Source: Sclerodactyla briareus
Lineage: Eukaryota; Echinodermata; Holothuroidea; Dendrochirotida; Sclerodactylidae
Assembly (NCBI GenBank): GCA_026419785.1
Contig: JAODTK010002777.1
Location: 248,001 to 312,000 of the forward strand
Reading direction: 5' to 3'
DNA length: 64,000 nt
Shown: positions 12,356 through 25,911 of the stretch, in pieces
Numbering within the stretch: the first letter of the stretch is position 1
Layout: each line of letters starts with the position of its first letter
Made by a program: the position numbers and the translations under genes
The notes under the pieces: generated by a model
The model's input: only the letters and a program-made list of their open reading frames with translations
Told to the model about the DNA's origin: nothing
Database searches by the model: none

Positions 12356-13379
12356 CACGATCAGTTTGAAACCATTTATATTATACCTACTTATGAAGAA
12401 GAACTGAGATGCCATGTAAAATTTTAGGACTGCTATAACTGAAAAAGTGTCATATAGTTATTTTTTTTTGGATGATAGGTGCAGGATGTTTATAAACAGA
12501 ACACAGTTGTACCAGTTTTTGTTGCTGCATAATTTTTCTCATTTTGGATATTACCCTCCTGCCCTAGGTGTTTGTCTGATAATTCTACCTGTGTGAGTAC
12601 TCATTCGCTCAGGTATTGATCACTTCCAAATCACAGTTACATATAAGTTTGAATGTGAGCTTGTTGTTGCTAGTGTTGTTAGTCACATGCTGTTATTGAT
12701 CACACAAAGATGAAGAGATTATTGATCACATTGGATGGATGGGTTGGATCCAGGAAAAAACTTAAATTAGGTAAGTAAATTTGGGAAGAATAAAACAACC
12801 CTCATTAGACTGCTGTAGTAATATTGATTGCACTTTGCCACTGTTTGTGGTATCCTAGCAACTAGTAATAACTCAGTCTTAGAAGCTCAAACAGTTCCGC
12901 CACTCCTATGTTATTGTGCAAATAGGACAGACATGAATGGTCTATGAATAGGATTTTTCAGCATTTTTTATTAAAAATTATATATTAAAAATTACTTTGT
13001 TCACTTATGGGGAAAAACAAAGACCACTTCATAAAATCTGGGGAAAAAAGTTCATTCAGGCTGGCTGCAGGAAGAGCTTATTATATGTAAAAGTAACTCA
13101 GATTAAGGTTTCTTTTTTTTTTTGGGGGGGGGGGGAGCAGGGGGGATAATGATGTTATTAGCTCAATAGGTTTCCATGGGTTAATTTGTTGTTGGGAAAT
13201 ATTAATTTTAGGGTAAATTTGGGGGAGTACGAGGAAGGTGAATAAAGGTCCCCGCTGAATGCAGAGTTTCTAATTTCACCTACATAGTCGGAGGATATAA
13301 GCCCGCTTAATGTTACAATGTCAATGAGATGATAATACTATTGTTTCAAAGGTCATAGGGGTATGTACACTGGCCTCGC
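12356..13379. other. no gene seen
   Basis: AT-rich. A TTAG-GTAAGTAAAT donor-like site near 12,770 has no convincing open frame before it. Poly-T/poly-G run at 13,113-13,136. Confidence 0.4.
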
Positions 13380-13399
13380 GAAGTTGCACATACTGTGTT

Positions 13400-13640
13400 C
13401 AAAGCAATCATCAAAACTCTCTCTAAGAAAACGACCAAAGCATACAAGCACTAAACAATTCACATTTTCCCCCCAACTCATCAACAACAACATCTGAAAA
13501 GATGGGATGAATTGGTTGCATTCTCGAAGAGGAGTGACAGTTTAAAAATAGGCCATAATTAGAGAGTCCGGGGAGAACCTTGTCTATGCCCTCCGGCTGT
13601 TTGTGGTAAGCATGCGCAGTTACAACAATGTAAAGGCATT
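13400..13640 (+). repeat. dispersed repeat family, copy 1
   Basis: Contains CAACATCTGAAAAGATGGGAT, TTCTCGAAGAG, GTGACAGTTTAAAAATAGGCC, GGGGAGAACCTTGTCTATG and GTAAGCATGCGCA. The same ordered blocks occur at 31.04-31.21 kb (same strand) and at 43.1 and 61.3 kb (opposite strand). It is an interspersed element; its edges were not defined. Confidence 0.75.
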
Positions 13641-15785
13641 TTCTTGACTCAGTGTGGCCACTATTGATGAATAATTGGTTTACTACATGATACATAATTG
13701 CTCATCAAGGAACTAATGTGTGCATGCATAAAGTGTGTCAAAATCCAATTATCACTTATACGGTATTCTTCCAAATACACCCCTCCCCCCCCCCTTCCCC
13801 AGGCACTTGATGAAATTTTCGTAAGGGGCGCTTAATTGGAAACAAATGCATTTAGCTAGTGTTAACGACATTACATACACATCCCAATTATATATATTAT
13901 TGTGACTTTGCTGCTATGAACACCAGCTAAATAGGACAACTGTGAGGTATGGTTAGCCTAATGTTTGCTCTGTTTCTGTTCTGTTATGGCCTACAGTAGT
14001 GCTTCCACACCTTGGGAATAAGTTGACAAATGTTTCCACCCCGTGGAAAAAAGTTCGAGGGGTTGCGCTATGAGAGAGGGACGATATGAAGAAAGAATAC
14101 AGTAATTAAAAACAGTTCTTATCAAACCATTCTCTGGTGGCCCCAAACTGTTATTGTGGTTCTTGAAACAGTCTTTAGGCAGGTTTATGTGTTCCCACAT
14201 GGGAGGCAAGATGCTAACGAGTCATATTCATCAGACGCTATGACTATAGGTGACTGAATGGATGTCTATAGTAAATGATGTAGTGATGATAATATATGCC
14301 ATCAAAGATTATAATAATGGATTTATTTGTACTTTTTTCTGGTAAATCGATTAGGACAGTAGGCAGATGAATTCAGGGACAATCGGGGGCAGTGGCCGTA
14401 TGAAAGTTCAAATGCGTGCTATTAATGCCAGGCCAAGTAGAATCCTATTCAGTGAAGGATATTGACCAAACTAAAAATAAAAGTCTGCTGTCAGTTATGA
14501 GGAGGTGGCCCTCTAAGTCAAATTAGTTGACCCGACAATCTGTGAAGTTTCCCATACAATTCACAAAACCAGGATATAGTGGTGTGATATCTCTATCACT
14601 ACCAGATGACGAAATCTCCCAGGTTTCTCCCATTTGTCCTTTCATTCTCCAATGGGGGATGCATCTCTCCCATTCTCTTCCTCTATATTTTGTTCATTTT
14701 CTGGATGTGAAAAGTTTTGAAATGTATAATTTGATATTAATTTTCTAGCTATCATTTCCATAAGGCCTAACTGGGTGGAGATGAGGCAACACTTCATTAA
14801 TCTTGGCTGGCTATACATCCTGCTCTCACAGAGGACGTACAGTGAGTTCAAAATGAGAGCGGGTTCTAACAGTAAAATATTGTCGTACGTAGCTTTTTCT
14901 GGGATTTTTTAGCCAGTTTACTTCTTTGTGCATCCCAAATTCCTCTTATTCCACACATGCTGAGAATTCTATAAATCACCACAAACTGACAAATCCATCA
15001 ATTTCCAGTCAAAGCTGTTTATAACTGACATTCATTTAGTCACTATTTAGGCATTCATGAAATTACGAGGAAGGTTTCATTGTTCGGGAGGATTTTTAAC
15101 AAACTTGGCTCTGTGTCCGCACACCCGACCAGAAGGGTAAAGGTTGGGCTATAAAACCATACCCAACTGCACGATTACGACTTAGCAATAATTTCAGTGA
15201 CTTCAGTCCGGTACGTCACCATATCATATTTTCCTCGGTCAATTGTCACACAAACTGCTGTTGGTCAGTGGCAATCCCTGGCTCTCAGTTTTTGTGCACA
15301 TTTCACTTCCCCGACCCCCCCTCCCCGCCTCCCCGGAACTAGAATGTTTTCGGTTAATGATTACCTGAAATGAAACCCGCCTACTACTTGGCAACCCCAG
15401 TGGGTAGATAATCTCTCTGTTGGTGGTAAATCCTATCAAGGAGGATTAAAAGAACGGCTGCCTCCTAATCTTATTTTAGTATGCGTAACTGTGGGATATT
15501 GTAAATATTATTACAGTGTTGATGAGCAACTTCACGGGGGTAATAGAGAGCGATTTGGAGGCTACTCAAACATAGATATGCTGGGTGTAGGCTATAGTAA
15601 CCTTCCATTTATTTATGAGACTGTTTGGGAGGACAGTGGTCTCCTTATCAGTTCCAGTATCCGGTGGTGATAAGGATTTGTAAATATTATCGAAATGTTG
15701 ACATTTTAGTGATGATGGGTAAATAGAGTGTGGTTGGGAGGCCTCCAACAATGAATAATCATTAGAGGCGGATAGAGTAAAGCTT
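13641..15785. other. no gene seen
   Basis: Unassigned AT-rich DNA with a C-run at 13,784-13,800. Overlapping frames of 60-75 codons on both strands lack splice context. Confidence 0.4.
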
Positions 15786-15789
15786 TACA

Positions 15790-16225
15790 TTTGAGTATTA
15801 GAAGTAGGGTAGGGGTAATAGGTTACATATGAATATTTATATGTAGGCCGGGGTAACCTTCCACATAATTATTAGAGGTAGGTAACCTTACACATGAAGA
15901 TATATGTAGGCCGGGGTAACCTTCCACATAATTATTAGAGGTAGGTAACCTTACACATGAAGATCATATGTAGGCCGGGGTAACCTTCCACATAATTATT
16001 AGAGGTAGGTAACCTTACACATGAAGATCATATGTAGGCCGGGGTAACCTTCCACATAATTATTAGAGGTAGGTAACCTTATACATCAATATTAAATGTA
16101 GTCTGGGGTAACATTCCATGTTATTATTAGAGATAGGATAGGGTAACCTTGTACATGATTATTAGGTGTAGGCTAACCTCACACATGTTTACTTGGAGTA
16201 GGCTAGGGTAACCTTACACATGAGG
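15790..16225 (+). repeat. minisatellite, 64-bp unit
   Basis: About six units containing ATGTAGGCCGGGGTAACCTT and CCACATAATTATTAGAGGTA then GGTAACCTTACACATGAAGA. The central copies are nearly identical (spacing 63, 64, 64 bp); the outer ones are degenerate. Confidence 0.9.
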
Positions 16226-17636
16226 CACTCTCTAAGGGGGAGAGTGGCCAAGAGTGCGTATACAGTACGTTTGATGACCGCCAGTCCATGCTACGTAAAA
16301 ATAGCAATGAAACACGGGAGCTCTGGCTGGGTTATTTTGGTCAAGGCCATGGCACTGCAGCCTTTACTGGACAGTTTTAATTATTTGCATGAAATTGTTT
16401 AGATGTTAGTTATCGCCAGTTAAAGGATAACTGCAGGATGAATAGTAAACAGGCTAAAGATTAGCTGGAGAACAACTAAATGTGTCAGTCCAAACCCAAA
16501 GTTCATATGCCTTACCATTATGGAGTACAGTCCTTGAGTTGGGCATGTGTATTGTGCAAGATCAAAGAGAACTCCAATCTGCAATAAAAAATGATGTCAT
16601 ACTTGCACAACCCTACAAACAATCTTTGTTTTCTATTGAAATTCACTCATTATTTTCACTTCCAAAAGCATTTAGTATATGGTAGAGGATTGCTGTAGTG
16701 GGTTGGTAGGTGTTGATGGTTATTTGGTAAGGGAAAGACAGGCAGAATCCTGCAGAATGTTGAATTATTCAACGAAATGAAACACTGAAATACATGACAT
16801 AACTTCCTGGGTTGTCCAAGTGTGACGTCATGCATTATTGTGCAATCGGGATTCTCCCCAATTTCTTTGCATAATGGACCAAACTTTGAAGGCCAATAAC
16901 TCCACATAGGAACATCGTATTGAAATGGGGTCTGGACCTATTAGATATGGTTTTCATTCTCCACAAATGTAACCTCACGGTTTGGGTATGGCAAGCCCAC
17001 AGTTGTCCTTTAACCCTTGGTCATGGATGTGCTGCCTCCCTTAATGACCATATCAGTTATTGATAATCCGACCATGGGGGAGGGTTAAGCACATATATGG
17101 GATCAAGAGGAAGACATAGATACTGAGAAATATGAAAAAAAAATTGGCCAGAATAATTTTATCAATAAAGTAATAGAATAACTAGAAAAATCAAATTCCT
17201 TCCCAAATGGACCAGCTTAGTTTTACAGCTATCTTACTGAAATTTGTGTAGGTAAATGTTATTGAAAGTTGTCATCTCATCTACATCTGCCAAGCAACTC
17301 ATTTCTGTGAATACTTATGGAGACACCAAGACAATTTGCCAGTTTTGTAAAAATTAAAACCCCAGTTGGCTGACAATGCTGCAGGCATTGCAATTTCCCT
17401 CTGCCGTAAAAAGAGTCCCTATCATCAAGGCAATCTAGCTTTATGATAAAAGTCACAAAGCATAGAATTTTAGATGCATTTGTTCAAAAAATACCAAGCA
17501 AATTGATGAAAATATAATTTCAAGGATTTCTGATGAGATCTTGCAATCCAAAGATTGCCCACTTGTTCGATTTGTATCTTAATCATCTGATAAACAAAAT
17601 AGGTTGAACTTCCTGGTACAAGCAACAACAAAATCA
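16226..17636. other. no gene seen
   Basis: No supported exon was found upstream of the 17.9 kb exon, although the unnamed plus-strand gene probably extends this way. Confidence 0.4.
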
Positions 17637-17858
17637 TAAATTTGTACATTTACAGCACTCGGCGGCAAATAGATAAAACTTCTTCCTGTCCGGTGCAGTA
17701 CATATTTTCATAAATTTGTACATTTACAGCACTCGGCGGCAAATAGATAAAACTTCTTCCTGTCCGGTGCAGTACATATTTTCATAAATTTGTACATTTA
17801 CAGCACTCGGCGGCAAATAGATAAAACTTCTTACTGTCCGGTGCAGTGCGTATTTACA
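17637..17858 (+). repeat. minisatellite, 74-bp unit x3
   Basis: Three near-perfect copies of a unit with AAATTTGTACATTTACAGCA, CTCGGCGGCAAATAGATAAA and ACTTCTTCCTGTCCGGTGCA (TTTGTACATT at 17,641, 17,715 and 17,789). It ends about 100 bp upstream of exon A. Confidence 0.92.
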
Positions 17859-17956
17859 TAGATTAATAGACTAATATAGCGCATATATTTGGCTTCCCAG
17901 AGAGACCAATATAACTGTATTTCTGAAAAATCATGTTTTTTTGCTCTTCTTCAAAG

Positions 17957-18133
17957 TTTAATTTCCTGGACGTTTACTGGCGCATTCTATGAAGCTTTGC
18001 TGCCCTCAAGGGATGAGTGCTCCTCTCCAACGAATCTGTTCTCTTTAACAGAGTTCATGTTACTTCAGACGCTACTCGGGAACAGTAGCAGCATATCAAT
18101 GCATGTCAAAAGGACCTATGTGGAAGAATTCAA
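17957..18133 (+). CDS. unidentified plus-strand gene, exon A
   Basis: The acceptor TTTTTTGCTCTTCTTCAAAG ends at 17,956 and the donor GTAAGT follows 18,133. The open frame reads GAFYEALLPSRDECSSPTNL then FSLTEFMLLQTLLGNSSSI and SMHVKRTYVEEF. It looks like a helical, HEAT-like piece of a large protein. I do not recognise the family. The exon ends in phase 2 (AA), and the next exon supplies the A that completes Lys, giving EEF-K-YYIQ across the junction. The frame is also open upstream to 17,889. An alternative first frame, FNFLDVYWRIL, would need an indel near 17,990. The last 43 bp plus the donor are repeated in the array that follows. Confidence 0.6.
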
Positions 18134-18800
18134 GTAAGTAGATGGTCATAAAACACTCACATTAACGTTACTATAGTGATCAGCAGCATATCAATGCACG
18201 TTAAAAGGACCTATGTAGAAGAATTCAAGTAAGTAGATGGTCATAAAACACTCACAGTAACGTTACTACTAGTGATCAGCAGCATATCAATGCATGTTAA
18301 AAGGACCTATGTAGAACAATTCAGGTGAGTAAATAGTCTTAAAACACTCACAGTAACGTTACTACTAGTGATCAGAAGCATATCAATGCATGTTAAAAGG
18401 ACCTATGTGGAACAATTGAGGTGAGTAGATAATCATAAAACACTCACAGTAACGTTACTACTAGTGATCAGAAGCATATCAATGCATGTTAAAAGGACCT
18501 ATGTAGAACAATTCAGGTGAGTAAATAGTCTTAAAACACTCACAGTAACGTTACTACTAGTGATCAGAAGCATATCAATGCATGTTAAAAGGACCTATGT
18601 GGAACAATGAGGTGAGTAGATAATCATAAAACACAGTGACGTTAGCACCAATGATCAGCAGCATATCAATGCATGTTAAAAGGACCTATGTAGAAGAATT
18701 CAAGTAAGTAGATGGTCATAAAACACTCACAGTAACGTTACTACTAGTGATCAGCAGCATATCATCTAGCGGACCTTTGTAGAAGGATTCTGGTAGGTCA
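18084..18800 (+). repeat. exon-derived tandem array, about 96-bp unit x8
   Basis: Units start GCATATCAATGCATGTTAAA at 18,091 (the exon copy), 18,186, 18,282, 18,378, 18,474, 18,570, 18,661 and 18,757. Each carries the last about 43 bp of exon A, an intact splice donor (GTAAGT or GTGAGT), then intron sequence ending CAGTAACGTTACTACTAGTG. Most copies still encode ISMHVKRTYVE with Glu or Gln then Phe. An AG just before each exon-like block makes every copy a potential micro-exon. Weaker relics continue to about 18,960. Confidence 0.92.
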
Positions 18801-19296
18801 TCATCAAACTCATGTGAGAGCATTAACAGTATTATTACTGTTTGTGATTAGCGACATCATATCAATGCATGTCAGAAGGAATTATGTAGGAGTTAGGTGG
18901 ATGAAAAAACAAAACAAAAACGTATAAAGCAGTAGCATTATCAGTGCACATCAGGAATGTAGAAAAATTAAGGTATAAAATAATAAAACACTAGAGGCTG
19001 ATACACTATAAATAAAATAAAAATCTTCAGATTGCAAAGGTTCCGTGGAAATAAATGTCATGTATACAAGTACAATACTCAAATTCCTTTACCAAATTGA
19101 ATAAAAGAGTCTATTTTAAGCTACATTTACATTCCTAAGTGAGGTCATATCGAAAAAAGGTTAAAGACTGGGTAATGAATCAGAAAACTCTCTGATGAAT
19201 ATAAAATGGTGGAACCATCAAAAGCTAGAAAAGAACGATCCCACATTGTGAATTTATGAGTAGCCAATCACATTAATGTTTTCTTCCCTCCTCTAG
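18801..19296 (+). other. intron between exons A and B
   Basis: Degenerate leftovers of the 96-bp array, then AT-rich sequence ending in the pyrimidine tract and CTAG acceptor of exon B. Confidence 0.5.
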
Positions 19297-19479
19297 ATAC
19301 TACATACAATCACCACACATCATAACCAAGCTGCCAGTGACTTCCCCATCACGAGACAGACACTGCAACTGATCGACGAAGTACTGCGCAACGTTCCTCG
19401 CGTCAGATGTATCCATACTGAAGACTTGAATACACTGCTCCCACCACTAGACTCCAGTACAGGAAGATGTATGGTGTCA
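19297..19479 (+). CDS. unidentified plus-strand gene, exon B
   Basis: The acceptor TTCTTCCCTCCTCTAG is followed by YYIQSPHIITK. After a one-base shift near 19,328 it continues ASDFPITRQTLQLIDEVLRN, VPRVRCIHTEDLNTLLPP and LDSSTGRCMVS, then TGA at 19,480. Together with exon A it forms a continuous helical protein segment. Amino-acid composition and the in-phase junction support real coding. No family was recognised. The 3' boundary is unclear because the last 70 bp are the first unit of a tandem array. A weak GTGTCA site lies near 19,474. Confidence 0.6.
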
Positions 19480-20155
19480 TGACCAGTGTATGTACTGAGG
19501 CACGTCCCAGAGTCAGATGTATCCATACTGAAGACCTGAATACACTACTCCACCACTAGACTCTAGTACAGGGAAGATGTATGGATGTCATGACCAGTGT
19601 ATGTACTGAGGCACTCCCAGAGTCAAATGTATCCATACTGAAGACCTGAATACACTACTCCACCACTAGACTCTAGTACAGGAAGATGTATGGATGTCAT
19701 GACCAGTGTATGTACTGAGGCACATCCCAGAGTCAGATGTATCCATACTGAAGACCTGAATACACTACTCCACCACTAGACTCTAGTACAGGAAGATGTA
19801 TGGTGTCATGACCAGTGTATGTACTGAGGCACATCCCAGAGTCAGATGTATCCATACTGAAGACCTGAATACACTACTCCACCACTAGACTCTAGTACAG
19901 GGAAGCTGTACGGATGTCGTGACCACTGTATGTACTGAGCCACTCCCAGAGTCAAATGTATCCATACTGAAGACCTGAATACACTACTCCACCACTAGAC
20001 TCTAGTACAGGGAAGCTGTATGGATGTCGGGACCATGTTGTACTGAGGCACTCCCAGAGTCAAATGTATCCATACTGAAGACCTGAATACACTACTCCAC
20101 CACTAGACTCTAGTACAGGAAGATGTATGGATGTTGTGATCACTGTATGTACTGA
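19405..20155 (+). repeat. exon-derived tandem array, about 110-bp unit x7
   Basis: Units marked by ATCCATACTGAAGAC at 19,411, 19,521, 19,631, 19,741, 19,850, 19,960 and 20,068. Unit one is part of exon B (encoding RCIHTEDLNTLLPP). In the later copies one C is missing from the CCC, so the same frame stops at TAG after NTLLHH. Copies are 90 percent or more alike by eye. Confidence 0.93.
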
Positions 20156-23100
20156 GTTGAACAATTAGTTGTATACTAAGGGATAATGATATTATTGTCT
20201 ATCCTATTGGTTGGAATTTGAATGGTCTATAACCATTGGCCAATTTTCCCATTCAGGCAATAGATGTGGCAGTTAGTGCTGTGTAGCGTACTTTCATCAT
20301 GTTATACTCGAGACGAGAAGGAACCAGTAGGTAACATCTAGGAAGACCCCTGAGTAACATGCCTGTTGGGTGATGAGGATTTACCATATCTCCCATGGTG
20401 ATGTCACTAATGACAGTCTGTGGAAACCTGCTGGTTCAAAAATACCCATTCCAAGATTCTACTATAGAAATGTACTGCCAAGTTAATTGCAATTGCAGCA
20501 ATTGCCGAAAACACTGGTTTTTTATTGGTGATGGTGTATGTGTGTGTTTTGCTTTGATAAGTAAATCATTCTGACCCTGGTCATGTAATCTATTCAATTT
20601 GTGGATTGCGTTAAGTGATTTATTTATGGCCTTGGCCTTGTGAGATTCAGAATTTTTTTTTTAGCGGTCATAGAGGTTGTGTGAGAATTATGATAAATGG
20701 GCAATCCTGATCAATCTTGATCTGTCTCCCTATCATATCCAATCCCCTCATAAACATGGCAGGAGTGGTTTACTACCAAGCACCCCCAATCATGGCCATG
20801 GAATGCATGGAAGGATGGCTAAGTTTGCATTCCACTTGTGAATGTTCATTGAGCCGTTCATAGTTGATTCTGTAACAAAAAAATAATCAGTTTGTCTCTC
20901 AGGTTACTTGAATATTCAAATTTCAAGACTGCTGTGCCTTCGAATATAGTTATATATATTTTTGCACAATATTCTACTTTTCTTATTTCATACTTCACTT
21001 CCTTCAAATATATTGCCTCCTAGTTTTATCTAGTGAATATGTATAGTGTTCCAAGGTGACACAAATTCAAATAATTACTTTGATATATAGATTTAGACGC
21101 TGTGTTTTCCATCTGCGGTTTTAGAATTCTTTAGGTACCAACTTTCTATTTGAAAGTGTTTCTCTCAAACACCTGCTTCCTGGCAATCACTTTAATGCCT
21201 TTTGTGATAATAGTCTATATGACATTTTGTTCTCTTCCCCAGTTGATATTGAATATCAAAATATTTTGTAAGGTTGAATGGTGAGGCTCAGATATATAGG
21301 TGAATATGAGAATTTGCTTTAACTTTTAGCTTAATGGGTAGAATAGAAACTAAAAAGATACATCCATAGGTCTAATGCATGCTGCAAGTTATTTTCATCC
21401 AGATCGATACTTTTCCCTATAACGAATACCTGTCATCACGTGAGAGAGATTTTCATAGGGCATGCTATCGATTTGCAAGTTTGCCATTCTGGGGAAAATT
21501 TAATTAGTTATTTCATACTCCGAAGAGTTTGTTCAATATGCCTATCCGGGGAAAGTTTTTTTCATGCTGTTAGGAGGTACACATTGTTCACAAGAAATAT
21601 GAAAAAAAGGTTTAATTGCAAAAGCTTTCCACATTCTGGGCATGATTTGTTCTGGAGAATGTCCGAGAACCTTTCTCCCATGCACATGAACTACTTACCA
21701 CGTGTGCATTGTTGTACAAGGAGACCTTCTCTTAATGTTAGACTTGCCATTTTTCATTCCTTGTTTAGAGCGAAAGGAATATAGGCGATCATACTGGTTT
21801 CCTTTGTACCCCTTGTGAACATGATAACTGTCCAACGAGAAGATGTTAAGGGGTTTCATTAGGTTGTAGGTTGCCACCAGAAGTGATGTGCCCCATTGTT
21901 TTGGAGTTGTATGAAGGTCGCAGAGGTGAAAATCTAAAATCCTTGTAACACAATAACTGTTCAACAAAATCATGTAGAGGCTTACACTTGGTATGTAGTT
22001 TGGTCATGGAGGTATGTGATCTGTACTGTTTGGGGTTGGGTTGAAGGTCTCCGAAGGTCAACAGAGGTCAAATTTTGATATCCCTAAATACATGATCACC
22101 GTCCAACAAAAAGATGAAGAGAGCTCATTAGTGGTTTTTGAAAAAATGTCCAGTCTACTAGCAATGTGGTAGTAGTTTAGTTAGGTACATCACACATTGT
22201 GATTTGATTAAGGAGTTTTTATTTGTAAAGAGTTGGAATTCCAAAACACACTCTGTTTGCTATATGGTGTCTTAGGATACAAAAAAAAACAAAAAAAAAA
22301 AAGGTTTTTTTTTTTTTTGTCCATGGATTACTGGACTCTGGGCAGCAGTGAGACATTAAAGAGGCAATGTCTTCTCAATTTTCTATCTTGTGACACATGG
22401 AACATTACTTTGATTCTCTGTCCATTTTGAATAGGATATTATTCCTCAATGTATTGTTACTAAAAATAGGTGGACCAGCCCGATGACATGTTGTTGTGCA
22501 AATGCCAGCAACAGTGATTGTACAAGATGCCATATGCCTTTTTGGGGATCAGTGACAACCAATATAGCAAGGGAATCACGAGGCATTGTTGCATTCATGT
22601 ATGGAATCTCACATTTTCTTCCATGAAAATGTACTCAGCGATACCCGGTACTGCCTGGGAATGTCTTGAAGAAATTCTGAAGAACTCTATCGAAAGACCA
22701 ATGAGATGTCTATGAGACTCAAGTATACCATGTCACAAGGATAGTAGGTGCCACGCTGTCAGGATTTTTTACTCCTAACATTGCGGTAGTGAGTCAGATG
22801 CGTTATATACGTTACTGCTGATAAATCTACAACCACATACCACCATGAACCCACCACCAAATCTAATTATTACAACCTTCAAAGTATTATTCAGAGTAAT
22901 CACTGAAGAATGCCCTTATAAACATTGCAGATAATTACAAAGGCAATTGAGCTGCTCAACTTTGAATTTTGAAAATCTCTGAAAGGCTAGTCTCGCCTGT
23001 TCTCCCATCAGTGGCTGTACTGTTATTAAGGTATCCGTTTGTTCCAACTATTCCGGAGAGGCAAATTATTAGTTAGCAATGATAAACAGCAGACCTCAAG

Positions 23101-25911
23101 ACCCATCTTAAAGCTGTTATAGTCTGCCAGCTGGTTGTTAAGTGCTTACATTTAAATGCCACTATATATATAAGCCATTGACCATTCCCACCTTCCAATT
23201 CATTGGGACAGATTGTTGACCATGTATACCAAGTTTTGTGAGGATGTGACTGAATAGAGAATTTGCATAGCATAATGCCAAAGTATACACATTTGATCTC
23301 CAGTGATGCATTCTCTGAATATCTTCAGGACCAAAAGGTGGACTGCATTCAATAATTTCCATGGAAATTACAAACTTTGGTAAAAAAAAAAATTGCATAA
23401 ATAATGCAAATTGAAGACATTGAAAAATCTTCAGTGACCCTGAATTTATGTTCAAATTTCTCAAGAGACAAAAAAAAGATTGCATAAATCATGCAATAGT
23501 CTGCTCAAATAGCCTTTTTCATGTTGAAAGTCTATTAGGTTCGTCTACATACTTGTACCTTATTGTGTCAAACCACTTCACAGTAGCTCTATTGTTTGTC
23601 TTGCTAACAAGCACAAACAATGAACTTATTGATGTTCCGTTAGCATTATTTAACAGCAACATGCCCTCGTCCTTGTTTGTTTAGGGTTGGATGAAATGAA
23701 AATCGTATTTCATCCACAGTCCCTCAGTTTATTCTCCATTGACTTTATTATTTGGATTTCTACTTATTTCAACTGACGTGAAAATCACCCAATAATGGTA
23801 CGTGTCGTTTTATATGTTCAATAAACAACGGATGCAAATAGAAGTTACTCATGAGGTGGTTCATTGCTGCGACTTGTATGTGATCCTTTTTGGATTCGAA
23901 AAATCTTCAATGAAAGTGAAAGCAGAAAAATTAGATGCAGTAAGCTCAATATTCTCCCAACATGAGCACCATTTAGGCTACATTTTGTGGGGGACAATAG
24001 CCACCGCTTGAAAAGTACTAGGATGTGACATCATTGCAGAAATTCAACAAAAACTTCCACAAGAGAAAATAATATTGAAGTATATTTCATAAAACTTAGT
24101 TTAAAATGGAGACAAGTAGTGCCGTATGGTTGGTCCTTCTACATTGCTGACACGCTGACAGATGCTAGCTGCATTCGGATAGTTCTACCATTTAAGCAAG
24201 CTGCATGGACTCATGGAAGCAGATGTCACCTGCAACTGAATATTGCTTTCATCTCTAGTTGCTCTGAATCAAACCATTCTGATCAGTGGTTCAATGACTG
24301 AGTGGAACTGCACAAGGGGAAAGTGCTAATAACTAAATACCAATGAATCTATGTTAATAACTACTGATGAATGTGGTTATTGAATTACTAATAGATCTAT
24401 GTTGTTATTCACTAATGGTTCCATTACACTAAATGACCTGATGCAATTATTTGTATTTCCTTCGCACTTTGTTTTTTTTTTTTTTTGGGGGGGGGGGGAT
24501 ATGCCTTCCAGAATATCATTTATATTTCTCATATTCTGTAATGGATTTCTCTTTTTTATGGAATAGTTAAATGCTGCTGTTTATGCTGGGTCATTTGTCA
24601 AAGTTATACGGTTTGTTGTGAATATTATCATTCCTCATTTGTATTATAAGTTATTCATATCTTGTAATATTTCTAACATTGCTTGTTTGGCCAATGTTCT
24701 TTCAAATTCTAAAATCAATTCCAATGACTTATTCACAATCAGAGTTGTCTGTCTGCGGTTTGTTCATATGCGGAAAATAGATCATTCTTCCCTAATTTTT
24801 GTCTTTGTCAAATTGTTTATTGTAACTTCAGTTTTCTTTCTTTCCAATAATCAAACTTGACCTTACATGGCATAGAACCCAACAGAGCTGCTGTGTTACA
24901 AACAACGACTGAGGAGATACTGGTCTGGTTTGCTGGTATGGAGTAACAAGATAGGGAGCAATCACAAAATGAACTAGACATGTGTAGGTGGGTAAACGGC
25001 CCACATGTATATCCCCGATTTTGAGAAATATTGGGAAAAAGTATCTAACACTCCCATAAGACCCCCATTTTGGTCAGGAACCAAGATAAACTTCATCCAC
25101 CAAGTTTTGTTGTCACCCATGGAAGTTAATAGGCGTATGAATTATGTCCATGAATTATGACTCATGATGGCTTTTGAATGACTTCTGACTTAGTGAGGAA
25201 CAAATGAAGCCCCATACACCAAGTTTCGTTCAAATCTAGACAAAGTTTAGAAAATCGCATAAATTTTGCAAATTTGAACCTCCCATGACCTTGAAATGAC
25301 CTTCACATTTTTCGCAATAAACTGTACTCCCTACCCACCAAGTTTCACTCAAATCTGACAAAGTTTGGAAAATCAAAGAAATTTTGACCAAATTTTACCT
25401 CCAGTTGACATGAAATGACCTCCACATTTTTCGGGATCAACCCACCAAGTTTCGTTCAAATCCCGCCAACTTGAAAATTTTGCGTAAATTATTCCAATTA
25501 GCGGCCCCCAGCATTGCAGTGATGCCCACTTTCGAACTCATCCGAGATTTCACTAGGGCGGACATGTGTGTAAGTTTCAGATCCAATGGGACAATGCGGT
25601 AAAAGAGTTATTGCGCTAACGCCTAAAGTTTGCGGCGACGGAGCCTGGGACGGCGGCGGCGACACAACCCAAAACCATAATATCACGGACACTTCCAGTG
25701 GTCACGGGGATATAATTAATTGCATTGGATCTGCAGTGGGACAGATGATCAGCAACTAGATCTGGCTTGTTGAGCAGTATTTATATATGTCATACTAGGG
25801 CCAGTGATGATTTTGACAACTCATTCATAGGAGCTGCAGCTTCCAATCACTGGACTGTACTCGACCCATCACCCTCTCTGAGGTACCAGAGAAGCTGTTG
25901 GGAACCATGAG

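Noticed and set aside
15790-16225. CRISPR array
   Set aside because: Units are contiguous tandem repeats with no unique spacers, in a eukaryotic context.
21440-21784. 114-codon plus-strand frame
   Set aside because: No motif, no splice context, and it borders the AGGTCA-rich repeat block; length is compatible with chance.
22281-22319. Poly-A followed by poly-T that could form a hairpin
   Set aside because: Simple homopolymer foldback, likely a read or polymerase artefact; no terminator or RNA gene context.
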